From Tannerellaceae bacterium (GTDB lineage Bacteria; Bacteroidota; Bacteroidia; Bacteroidales; Tannerellaceae), in NCBI GenBank assembly GCA_031288515.1, contig JAITRG010000268.1, forward strand, positions 1 through 50,681: a stretch of 50,681 nt of DNA. Direction: 5' to 3'. The position numbers were made by a program, and so were the translations under genes. Under the pieces are notes generated by a model. The model had not been told where the DNA came from. It was given only the letters and a program-made list of their open reading frames with translations, and made no database searches. Below, piece after piece: positions 37,552 through 45,186 of this stretch. How positions within the stretch are numbered: the first letter of the stretch is position 1; every line of letters starts with the position of its first letter.

Positions 37552-39603
37552 ATGATGTGTGAAAACAAGATTTTTTCTTTCCTGATCATCAGTTTGATCG
37601 GTTGGTCGAGCGCCTTTGCCCAGCGTCCGGCAACGGTACATGAATTGAGCAATTGGTGGACGTTTGCGCTGCCGAAGAAAGCGCAGGCCACGCTACAGGT
37701 ATTGCGGCCGGCAGGCGAGTTCGCGGCGAAATCCGCAGAAGAGGGATTCACCCTCCGCTTTGAGGTCGATCTCCAAAAATTCGAAGGTTATCAGCCGCTG
37801 GTAGACATTCCAAGCATTCTATCGGTTTCACTGCGTCGTGCGGATCCGAACGACCGCGACCGTCAGAATTATCCGACCTACCGGATGGCAGATGGCTCTT
37901 TGCCGACGCTCGAAGCCGGCCTCTGGCTCTACCGTCCCGATAAAGACCCGCAGCTACAGAAAATGACGATCGGCTTCCCGCTGGCAATGATTCAGAACAG
38001 CTACGGCAAGCACGAAGTCGTCTTGAACTTTACAGGAGCCCACTTCGTCATGTATGTCGACAACGAACGGGTCGATAGCGATTTTCCGATCGGCTATCCA
38101 CAATGGAAGGCCAAAACGGCGTGGACGTTGAATCCGGCGTTTGTATCGCAAGCCGAGCTCTTTATGCCGGCCATCCAACCCACCCGCGGCAACTCGACGA
38201 AGCCAACCGTCCATTCACAGGTGCAATACTGGACACCGCCGGGCCATAACAGCTGGGTAGGCGATATCGCCGCGCTCTACCATAACGGCCGCTACCACAT
38301 TTTCTATCTATACGACCGGCGGCATCATGCCAGCAAATTCGGCTGTGGCGGACACTATTTTGAGCATATCTCTACTACAGATTTTAAAAACTGGACCGAA
38401 CACGAAGCCGCTACGCCGATCGACGAGCAATGGGAAACCTTCGGAACAGGTACTCCGTTCGTGATCGACGACAAACTCTGCGTTTCCTACGGCCTGCACA
38501 CGTCGCGTCTCTATCCCGAAGATCAGACCATGCTTCCGGCGCTAAAGGAATATTTCGACAAGCACGGAAAGAGTGGATTTTTCAACAATAATTCATTTCC
38601 CACGATACCTTCGGGAGCAACCTATTCCATTAGTCAGGACGGCATCAGCAACTTCAAGAAGAATAGCAATATCTTCCATTTCTGCGAAAACCCTACAATC
38701 TATACCGATGCGGAAGGTAAACTGACAATGCTGGCCAATTTTCGCTCGAAAGGGATGTGGCAGTCTGAATCGATTGATGGCGATTGGTATCCGGCGCTGG
38801 CCGACTTCCCGCCGGGAGGCGACTGTACATTCTATTTCCGCTGGGGGAAATTCGATTACATTATCGGCGGGTTTGTCGACTTATGGTCGAAGCCGGCAAG
38901 CGCGCCCAATACGGCTTACGAAAGCGTTAAAGCGACAGGCGAAGACTTTTACAATGGCTTTAGCGTGCCGACGATTTCGGAGATATCCAACGGCCGCTTC
39001 CTGATGGCAGGCTGGCTACCGGTTCGCGGCTGGGGAGGCCCCTTGCTGATTCACGAACTGATCCAATACCCTGACGGACGGATCGGTACGAAATGGATGG
39101 AGGAACTGGCGCCGATGAGCGGAACGCCGCAGTCGATTGCCAACCTCTCCGACGGGCTGTCTTTCTACGACACCGATCACCAGTCGTTCCTGTTATCGTT
39201 CGATGTAACGCCGAAGGGAAAAGACAGCCGGTTCGCGGTATCATTCCTGCCCGCCGAGGGCGCCGACAAAGGCTGCGAATTCCAAGTGAACGCCAGCAAT
39301 CAGACCGCACAATATGCCCCGGCAAACTTCAAGCGCTTTGCCGATCCGGAAAAGAGCCTGCGCAATGGCGGTAATCCGCAATCGGCTCGCAATTACGCCC
39401 TCGAGAAGCTGATCGGCATCGATAAGCCGTATTCCGTACGTATCGCCGTGACCTACACCGACAAGCTGGGCGGCGTGCTGATCGATTCGGAAATTGCCGG
39501 ACAGCGCACGATGATCACCTATCGCCCCGACCTTTTGGTGCAAAAACTGATGTTCCGTTTAGAACAGGCCGATATGAAGAACATCAGGATTGCGCCTATG
39601 TAA
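37552..39603 (+). CDS. GH32-type (clan GH-J) protein with N-terminal sandwich domain and altered catalytic residues
   Basis: 683 residues with a signal peptide cut after AFAQ (residue 24). Residues about 35-215 look like a concanavalin/LamG-like sandwich; residues about 230-560 are the GH-J propeller. The first motif is VGDIAALY with Asp238 kept, similar to the VGD motif of the third GH32 of this operon. The second is ENP (Asn380 where Asp is expected) and the third is GGDCTFYF with Asp424 where Glu is expected. ISTTDFKNW and the tail (FRLEQADMKNIRIAP) fit GH32. Two of three carboxylates are changed, so activity is doubtful or of a different type. It is the last gene of the operon, separated from its paralogues by four metabolic genes. 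Confidence 0.82.
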   Translation: MMCENKIFSFLIISLIGWSSAFAQRPATVHELSNWWTFALPKKAQATLQVLRPAGEFAAKSAEEGFTLRFEVDLQKFEGYQPLVDIPSILSVSLRRADPNDRDRQNYPTYRMADGSLPTLEAGLWLYRPDKDPQLQKMTIGFPLAMIQNSYGKHEVVLNFTGAHFVMYVDNERVDSDFPIGYPQWKAKTAWTLNPAFVSQAELFMPAIQPTRGNSTKPTVHSQVQYWTPPGHNSWVGDIAALYHNGRYHIFYLYDRRHHASKFGCGGHYFEHISTTDFKNWTEHEAATPIDEQWETFGTGTPFVIDDKLCVSYGLHTSRLYPEDQTMLPALKEYFDKHGKSGFFNNNSFPTIPSGATYSISQDGISNFKKNSNIFHFCENPTIYTDAEGKLTMLANFRSKGMWQSESIDGDWYPALADFPPGGDCTFYFRWGKFDYIIGGFVDLWSKPASAPNTAYESVKATGEDFYNGFSVPTISEISNGRFLMAGWLPVRGWGGPLLIHELIQYPDGRIGTKWMEELAPMSGTPQSIANLSDGLSFYDTDHQSFLLSFDVTPKGKDSRFAVSFLPAEGADKGCEFQVNASNQTAQYAPANFKRFADPEKSLRNGGNPQSARNYALEKLIGIDKPYSVRIAVTYTDKLGGVLIDSEIAGQRTMITYRPDLLVQKLMFRLEQADMKNIRIAPM

Positions 39604-39711
39604 TAGCTTTTGCAGTATTTTTAATTCTCAAGCACGGACAACGCCAATCTGAAAAAGGATTACTATCAGGTAGAAAAATAACAAGGTTATACTCCATTGC
39701 CAACGTATCTC

Positions 39712-40416
39712 TTAAAAATCTTCATTTAAAAGGTGGATGGTATGGATGGCTGTCAAAGCGGCCGTTTCTGTCCGGAGGCGGCTCTTTCCTAATGAGATGG
39801 GTTCAAATCCTTTTTTAATGGCGGCAAATACTTCTTCCGGGCTGAAATCGCCTTCCGGGCCTATCAGTATCAAGGCGTCTTCCTTTGGATGACAGGTTTG
39901 TTTTAAGGTGGTTTTCTCTCCTTCATGGCAATGGGCGATAAATCTTCTGCCACAAAAAGGTTGCTGTATAAATGTGTGAAAATCTGTTGTTCCGGTCAGC
40001 TTGGGCAGGGTAGCTTTTTGCGATTGCTTCATCGCGCTGACCAGTATCTTTTCCAACCGGGGGAGCTTTATTTCCCGCCTTTCGGAAAAACGACAGTTCA
40101 GAAAGGTCATTTGATCGATACCGATTTCTGTTGATTTTTCGCAAAGCCATTCTATCCGGTCTATGTTCTTTGTGGGGGCAACGGCCATATGTAAATCAAA
40201 ATCCCATAAAGGCGGTTGTTCCTGCCTGGCTACAACGTCTACAAAACAGCGTTTGGGATTGGATGAACGGATAATTGCTTTGTAAAAGAAACCTTTTCCG
40301 TCGGCCAGGTCTATTGCGTCTCCTTCCGCCAGGCGTAATACGCGCAGGGCATGCCTTGCTTCTTCTTCCGGCAATTCATGGACGGCGTTTATATCCGGCG
40401 CGTAGAATAACTGCAT
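39712..40416 (-). CDS. rsmE: 16S rRNA (uracil-1498-N3)-methyltransferase
   Basis: 234 residues, full length for RsmE (about 230-245). It methylates U1498 of 16S rRNA with S-adenosylmethionine. The N-terminal PUA-like part has ALRVLRLAEGDAIDLADGKG, and the C-terminal SPOUT trefoil-knot domain carries LIGPEGDFSPEEV and LGKSRLRTETA, the SAM-binding motifs of the family. It is the third gene of a minus-strand operon, 4 bp after the nucleoside transporter, and is convergent with the GH32/GRE operon; the 108 bp between the two shows no clear terminator. Confidence 0.96.
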   Translation of the reverse strand: MQLFYAPDINAVHELPEEEARHALRVLRLAEGDAIDLADGKGFFYKAIIRSSNPKRCFVDVVARQEQPPLWDFDLHMAVAPTKNIDRIEWLCEKSTEIGIDQMTFLNCRFSERREIKLPRLEKILVSAMKQSQKATLPKLTGTTDFHTFIQQPFCGRRFIAHCHEGEKTTLKQTCHPKEDALILIGPEGDFSPEEVFAAIKKGFEPISLGKSRLRTETAALTAIHTIHLLNEDF

Positions 40417-40420
40417 GGGG

Positions 40421-41734
40421 TCAACCTAAAATCATTCCGATAATCGTTGCCGACATAATAGAAACCAGCGCCCCTCCAATCATCGCCGGGAAACCAAAAC
40501 GGATAATCATGCCGCGCTTTTCGGGCGCTAAAACACCCATTCCGCCCAATAATATACCGATAGACGATATGTTGGCAAAGCCGCAGAGGATATAGGTAGA
40601 CATCAACATAGACTTTTCATAGATAAACATACCGGCCGTTTTCCATTCCTGCATCTGGGCATAGGCTACAAATTCATTCAAAATCGTTTTCTGCCCTAAA
40701 AGAGAACCTACCACCATTATATCATCAGCCGGAACGCCTATCAGCCACATAAAAGGAGCCAGGACAGTCCCGGTTATAAACTGAAAGGTAAGCCCTTCGG
40801 ATTTTCCGTTCGTAAGTTCCCTGATCCATTCATTCAACCCGGTATAATGGCCTATTATATTACTCGAAATATAATTTACTAAAGCTACCAGTCCGATGAA
40901 GACTAATAGCATGGCAGCGATATTCGCCAGTAATTTAACGCCTGTGGAAGTACCGGCGGCTAATGCATCCAACGAGGTAGACCGCTTATTGACCTTCTCC
41001 ATTTCGACGACCGTATCGTTTACGGGTTCGGTTTGCGGACAAAGCATCTTGGCTATCACAATCGCTCCGGGAGCAGCCATCACTGAGGCCGACAAAAGAT
41101 GCTTGGCAAAAAGAACCCTGGATACAGGATCGTTGCCTCCCAACATTCCGACATAGGCGCCCATAACAGAACCGGCAATTGTCCCCATACCGGAGACCAT
41201 AACTAAAAATATCTCCGACCGGTTCATCGACGGTAAATAGTTTTTAATAAGGACGGGCGATTCGGTCATCCCCATAAAGATATTCCCCGACGCCACAAGC
41301 CCTTCCGAACCCGATATATTCATAAAACGCCGAAGCGCCCATGAAAAGCCCCCCACGATCCGCTGGATTATTCCCCAATGATACAACAGCGAAACCAAGG
41401 CTGAAAAAAATATAACAACAGGCAATGAATGGAGCAGAAAACTAAAATTGGATTTATCGGCCAATGCCCCGCCCAGCAAAAACGTAATCCCGGCATGGGT
41501 AAAATCCATCAATTTCACAAAAACTTTGCCTACCCATTCAAAAACAATCCCTATGGCTGGGACATACAGTATAGACAATGCCAACGCCAATTGGAGGAAT
41601 AATCCTCCGCCTATTAATTTCCAATCAATGTGTTTGCGGTCATAGCTAAACAGATAGCATACCCCAAGCACGCATATCATACCTGCCAATCCGCGTAGAA
41701 GAGAGATGATATTAAATCCTGCCGGTTCAATCAT
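40421..41734 (-). CDS. Concentrative nucleoside transporter (CNT/NupC family)
   Basis: 437 residues, about 10 hydrophobic segments. It imports nucleosides with a cation across the inner membrane. CNT features: FLLGGALADKS and VIFFSALVSLLYHWGIIQ, NIFMGMTESPVLIKNYLP (family motif with GMTE-P), MGTIAGSVMGAY, and a C-terminal GFANISSIGILLGGMGVLAPEKR. It lies 3 bp after the DUF151 gene and 4 bp before rsmE, so these three are cotranscribed, an order often seen in Bacteroidales. No odd features. Confidence 0.95.
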   Translation of the reverse strand: MIEPAGFNIISLLRGLAGMICVLGVCYLFSYDRKHIDWKLIGGGLFLQLALALSILYVPAIGIVFEWVGKVFVKLMDFTHAGITFLLGGALADKSNFSFLLHSLPVVIFFSALVSLLYHWGIIQRIVGGFSWALRRFMNISGSEGLVASGNIFMGMTESPVLIKNYLPSMNRSEIFLVMVSGMGTIAGSVMGAYVGMLGGNDPVSRVLFAKHLLSASVMAAPGAIVIAKMLCPQTEPVNDTVVEMEKVNKRSTSLDALAAGTSTGVKLLANIAAMLLVFIGLVALVNYISSNIIGHYTGLNEWIRELTNGKSEGLTFQFITGTVLAPFMWLIGVPADDIMVVGSLLGQKTILNEFVAYAQMQEWKTAGMFIYEKSMLMSTYILCGFANISSIGILLGGMGVLAPEKRGMIIRFGFPAMIGGALVSIMSATIIGMILG

Positions 41735-41737
41735 GGG

Positions 41738-42373
41738 TTATTCTTTTTTTGTTTTCCTGCGATGTAATTCGTCTTTGTACATCTTGGCATATTCATAATT
41801 CTCATTTTCAATGGCCTCTTGCAGGCGCGTCTCAATTTCGTCGGGTTCCAACAGGGAAAGCCACCTTTGTAATTGAGCCTCGTCTTTTATTTCGTCGGGT
41901 TCAAGGTCATACATTAAATCTTCGTCCTCTTTATCTTCATCATCCTCTAAAAGGGATGATTCTTCCAACATCACCCCACATTCCCGTATGATTCCTTCTG
42001 TTGTGTATATATCGCATTGCACGCGAAGAGCAATGGCTATGGCGTCCGACGTACGGGAGTCAAGGCGTACCCGCCGCATTCCATTATCGAAAAGCAATTC
42101 GGAGAAAAAAATGCCATCTTCAAATTTATAAATAAATACTTCATGCAAACGAATATCGAAAGACTGCAAAAAGGCGGAAAAAAGGTCATGCGTAAGGGGA
42201 CGCGGAGGATTTATCTTTTCCAAAGCGATTGCAATGGACTGCGCTTCCGTCGTCCCAACAATAATCGGGATACGCCGGGACCCTTTCTCTTCGGCAAGGA
42301 TCAAAGCATATGCGCCGGACTGTATCTGGCTGTTCGTTAATCCCTGAACTCTTAATTTAACTCTTGTATCCAA
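41738..42373 (-). CDS. Bifunctional nuclease-family protein (DUF151) with C-terminal UVR motif
   Basis: 211 residues from a TTG start at 42373. A longer reading from the ATG at 42427 would start upstream of the promoter box at 42397-42404, so the TTG is preferred; family members also begin with a short polar segment as in DTRVKLRVQGL. Residues about 5-135 are the DUF151/BFN domain (SGAYALILAEE, IPIIVGTTEAQSIA, PPRPLTHDLF, VFIYKFEDGIFFSEL, RTSDAIAIALR). An acidic linker (EDDEDKEDEDLMYDLEPDE) leads to a UVR-type coiled segment near residues 178-208 (AIENENYEYAKMYKDEL). The function in Bacteroidota is not firmly known; a nucleic-acid role is inferred from the family. Confidence 0.9.
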   Translation of the reverse strand: MDTRVKLRVQGLTNSQIQSGAYALILAEEKGSRRIPIIVGTTEAQSIAIALEKINPPRPLTHDLFSAFLQSFDIRLHEVFIYKFEDGIFFSELLFDNGMRRVRLDSRTSDAIAIALRVQCDIYTTEGIIRECGVMLEESSLLEDDEDKEDEDLMYDLEPDEIKDEAQLQRWLSLLEPDEIETRLQEAIENENYEYAKMYKDELHRRKTKKE

Positions 42374-42396
42374 ATGAAAACCAATTAAAACATTTA

Positions 42397-42442
42397 CAAA
42401 TATACATGATAAAAATTGAGTTATCACACATATGAATAAAAA
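42397..42442 (-). promoter_or_regulatory. Promoter of the DUF151-nucleoside transporter-rsmE operon
   Basis: On the minus strand the -7 box is TATATTTG (42397-42404), 23 bp upstream of the TTG start codon. Upstream lies TGATAA-(8)-TTATCA, a perfect inverted repeat within the spacer, and TGTG at the -33 position. The whole 46-bp segment is nearly the same as the recQ promoter at 43287-43332 in the opposite direction. Confidence 0.65.
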
Positions 42443-42740
42443 TGTTACAAAACATTTATAGGAGAAACTTACATGAAAATTCTCGAATTTTCAATCCGGT
42501 ATACTAAAAATCAAGACCATCGCTATACCTTTGCCGTTTTATTTAACGGGCTTAACGTACACAAAGATAGTGTCTTTTATATATAACTCTTGATTCTGAT
42601 GGCGAAAAAATGGCCGTGCCTTACATTTGCTGATTAATTCTATTTTAACAGATTAAAAAACGTGCGAAAAAAGAAGCCAAACCTGATACCGGCCCGGGAA
42701 CTGCTTTTTCAACAGGAAAACTCTCCTGCTAAACGATACT

Positions 42741-42833
42741 TTTTCACCTTTCCTTTCAGCTTTCAGATTTGTTGCAACTGATTGGTTTACAGGATGAAAA
42801 TCCTGTAAGAAGACCATTCAGCCTCCTTTCAGG
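42741..42833. repeat. Hairpin block, copy B of a dispersed intergenic element
   Basis: Homologous to 18027-18120. It carries a perfect 9-bp stem TTACAGGAT/ATCCTGTAA closed by a GAAA tetraloop (42787-42808), followed by TTCAGCCTCCTTTCAG. The stem is imperfect in copy A. The structure suggests a selected RNA hairpin or a palindromic repeat unit of the REP type. Confidence 0.6.
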
Positions 42834-42864
42834 AAACCGGAAGAGAGGGATTTATTCCATAAAA

Positions 42865-42952
42865 AAATCATTATACAGTCTTCAGCAAACCATTATAGTG
42901 CCTTTAATAAACCATTATATCCTCTTTACCAAACCATAATAATGGTCTGTTG
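42865..42952. repeat. 22-bp intergenic tandem repeat array, copy B
   Basis: Units start at 42865, 42887, 42909 and 42931, with core AAACCATTATA and the spacer ends TTCAGC, TTTAAT and TTTACC. The last unit runs into GTCTGTTGAAGGCGTCATA, as in copy A at 17954. Confidence 0.8.
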
Positions 42953-43005
42953 AAGGCGTCATAGCGCTTTTTTTTAGTCTTCGCAATGCCTCATCAGAGT
43001 CTTCT

Positions 43006-43094
43006 CAATGGTTTACCAAAGGCGTCGCAACGGCGTCGCAATGGCGTTCTAAAGGCATCATAATGGTTTGGAAAAGAGGACGCAATGATTTTTC
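43006..43094. repeat. Inverted relatives of the 22-bp repeat
   Basis: Here the unit reads in the other direction (AATGGTTTACCAAAGGCGTC, then TAATGGTTTGGAAAAGAGG), with about 22-bp periodicity through the GCGTCGCAA segments. Together with the direct array it can form a long imperfect hairpin. Confidence 0.6.
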
Positions 43095-43286
43095 CTTTTT
43101 TTGCCGGCCCCGTATTTTTTTTGCTGAAACGGGGCTGAAAAGTCTTCTTTCAGCCATAGCCGTTCATACGCAAGCGCTTATAAACCGGCTGGAAGCTGAA
43201 AGATAGCGCCAGACAAGCCTGCGTAATGGGGGTAATGTAGCATATGAAAAAGGACTGGACAGATGTCAACAAAAACTAACTTTCGC

Positions 43287-43332
43287 ATTTTTATGCATCT
43301 GTGCGATAATCCAGTTTTATCATGTATATTTG
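43287..43332 (+). promoter_or_regulatory. Promoter of recQ
   Basis: TATATTTG at 43325-43332 is the -7 box, TGTG at 43300-43303 lies at the -33 position with a 21-bp spacer, and GATAA-(7)-TTATC sits between. Transcription would start near 43339, about 20 nt before the ATG at 43360. Confidence 0.65.
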
Positions 43333-43359
43333 CTCAAAAGATAGAAACAGTAATCTTAT

Positions 43360-45186
43360 ATGAAAGAATTAACGCTTCTGCTTAAAAAGTTTTTCGGATT
43401 CGACTCTTTCAGGCCGTTACAGGCTGAGATCGTTCAGCGGATTATACAGAAGAAAGATTCGTTGGTATTGATGCCTACGGGCGGAGGGAAATCGGTTTGT
43501 TACCAGCTTCCTGCCATTTACTTGCCGGGGACGGCGATTGTTATTTCACCCCTGATTGCCCTGATGAAAGACCAGGTAGAAGGGTTGATGGCCAATGGCA
43601 TACCGGCTGCCGCCCTGAACAGCATGATGCCCGAGGCAGAGAAGCAACGCATCAAACAGCATGCAATACAGGGAAAAATCAAATTGCTTTATATTTCTCC
43701 CGAAGGACTGATGGGCGAAACAGACCGTCTGCTCCCCCTCCTGGAAATATCCCTGATTGCCATAGACGAAGCGCATTGCATCTCGCAGTGGGGGCACGAT
43801 TTTCGCCCGGAGTATACGCAGTTGTCCGTACTTAAAGAGCAATTCCCGGATGTGCCGGTTGTGGCACTCACGGCCACGGCAGATAAGATTACCCGTTCGG
43901 ATATTGTTGAGCAGCTTAAATTACGCAGTCCGCAGATATTCATCTCTTCATTCGACCGCCCGAATCTCTCGCTTACCGTCTGCCGCGGATTTGCAAAGAA
44001 AGAGAAGATGGCCGCCATCGTCCGGTTTATCAGCTTGCACAAGGGGCAGAGCGGCATTGTCTATTGCATGAAAAGAGCTGATACGGAGGCCGTAGCCGAA
44101 ACGTTAAACAGCTATCAGATTAAAGCGACGGCCTATCATGCCGGATTGTCTCCCGCGCAGAGGGAAGAAGCCCAGAACGATTTTATCAACGACCGTACGG
44201 AAGTGGTCTGCGCCACCGTGGCCTTCGGTATGGGGATAGACAAAAGCAACGTACGGTGGGTGATTCACTATAATACGCCCGGCAGCATTGAAAACTATTA
44301 CCAGGAAATAGGGCGGGCCGGGCGCGACGGGCTCAAGAGCGACACGCTGCTTTTCTATTCGCTGGGCGATCTGGTCTTGCTGCGCCGCTTTGCAGACGAG
44401 AGCGGGCAGAGCGAAGTCAACCTCGAAAAGCTAAACCGCATGCAGCGCTATTGCGAAGCCGATATATGCCGGCGGCGCATCCTGCTGAACTATTTCGGCG
44501 AAGAGGCCGGGCACGATTGCGGCAATTGCGACGTATGCAAGAATCCTCCCCAGCGTTTCGACGGAAGCGTATTGGTGCAAAAAGCGTTAAGCGCCATCCT
44601 CCGCACAGAGGAACGGGCAGGCATACAGATGTTAATAGATATTCTGCGCGCCTCCGGACGAAGCGAACTCATCCGCCTGGGTTATCACCGGCTCAAAACC
44701 TACGGCGCCGGGCGCGACCTTCCTTACAACGCATGGAAAGAATACATCTATCAGATGCTACAATTAGGCTATGTCGAAATAGATTATGCCAACGCCCGGA
44801 CGCTGAAAGTAACCTCCCTCGGCCGCAAAGTCCTGTATGGGGAAGCAAAAGCCTTCCTGGCCACCTGGCACGAACCGGAAGAACTGAAACGCCCCTCCCG
44901 GAAAGAAAAGGCGCGCCCCGTCCGCGTAATCGAATCGGATTCGGCAGACGATAAACTGATGGACTCGCTACGCCAGCTACGCAAGCAGATAGCCCAGAAA
45001 GAGTCCGTGCCTGCCTACATCATCTTCTCCGACGCGGCGCTGCAGGATATGGTGGCCCGGAAGCCTCTCGACATGGAATCTTTCGCCGCCATACGCGGGG
45101 TAGGCGACGTGAAGCTGGAGAAATACGGTAAAGTCTTTACCGCCCTCATCCGGTTCGTACTGAAAGGCGCCGCGCCCGCGGGATAA
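43360..45186 (+). CDS. recQ: ATP-dependent DNA helicase RecQ
   Basis: 608 residues, the usual bacterial RecQ length. Superfamily 2 motifs are complete: Walker [14 protein letters not shown] (Lys44), DEAH at 136-139 followed by the RecQ aromatic loop [18 protein letters not shown], and motif [12 protein letters not shown]. The RQC zinc site is seen as CEADICRRR and HDCGNCDVC (about 364-391), followed by a winged helix. The C-terminal HRDC domain is about residues 530-605 ([27 protein letters not shown]). It unwinds 3' to 5' in recombination and fork repair. It ends at 45186, exactly beside the stop of the convergent activase gene at 45187, leaving no intergenic space. Confidence 0.97.
   Translation: MKELTLLLKKFFGFDSFRPLQAEIVQRIIQKKDSLVLMPTGGGKSVCYQLPAIYLPGTAIVISPLIALMKDQVEGLMANGIPAAALNSMMPEAEKQRIKQHAIQGKIKLLYISPEGLMGETDRLLPLLEISLIAIDEAHCISQWGHDFRPEYTQLSVLKEQFPDVPVVALTATADKITRSDIVEQLKLRSPQIFISSFDRPNLSLTVCRGFAKKEKMAAIVRFISLHKGQSGIVYCMKRADTEAVAETLNSYQIKATAYHAGLSPAQREEAQNDFINDRTEVVCATVAFGMGIDKSNVRWVIHYNTPGSIENYYQEIGRAGRDGLKSDTLLFYSLGDLVLLRRFADESGQSEVNLEKLNRMQRYCEADICRRRILLNYFGEEAGHDCGNCDVCKNPPQRFDGSVLVQKALSAILRTEERAGIQMLIDILRASGRSELIRLGYHRLKTYGAGRDLPYNAWKEYIYQMLQLGYVEIDYANARTLKVTSLGRKVLYGEAKAFLATWHEPEELKRPSRKEKARPVRVIESDSADDKLMDSLRQLRKQIAQKESVPAYIIFSDAALQDMVARKPLDMESFAAIRGVGDVKLEKYGKVFTALIRFVLKGAAPAG

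Larger units (their letters stand above)
42443..43286. other. Intergenic region between divergent DUF151 and recQ genes, filled with repeats
   Basis: No gene was found in these 844 bp. It contains a hairpin block (42741-42833), a direct array of 22-bp repeats (42865-42952) and inverted relatives of those repeats (43006-43094). Further segments with CTTTCAG and TATAAGCGCTT near 43130-43205 resemble, in reverse orientation, sequence at 18010-18050. Confidence 0.6.

Noticed and set aside
42374-42427. N-terminal extension of the DUF151 protein from the ATG at 42427
   Set aside because: The extension covers the -7 box TATATTTG and the conserved promoter element shared with recQ; the TTG at 42373 fits the family start.
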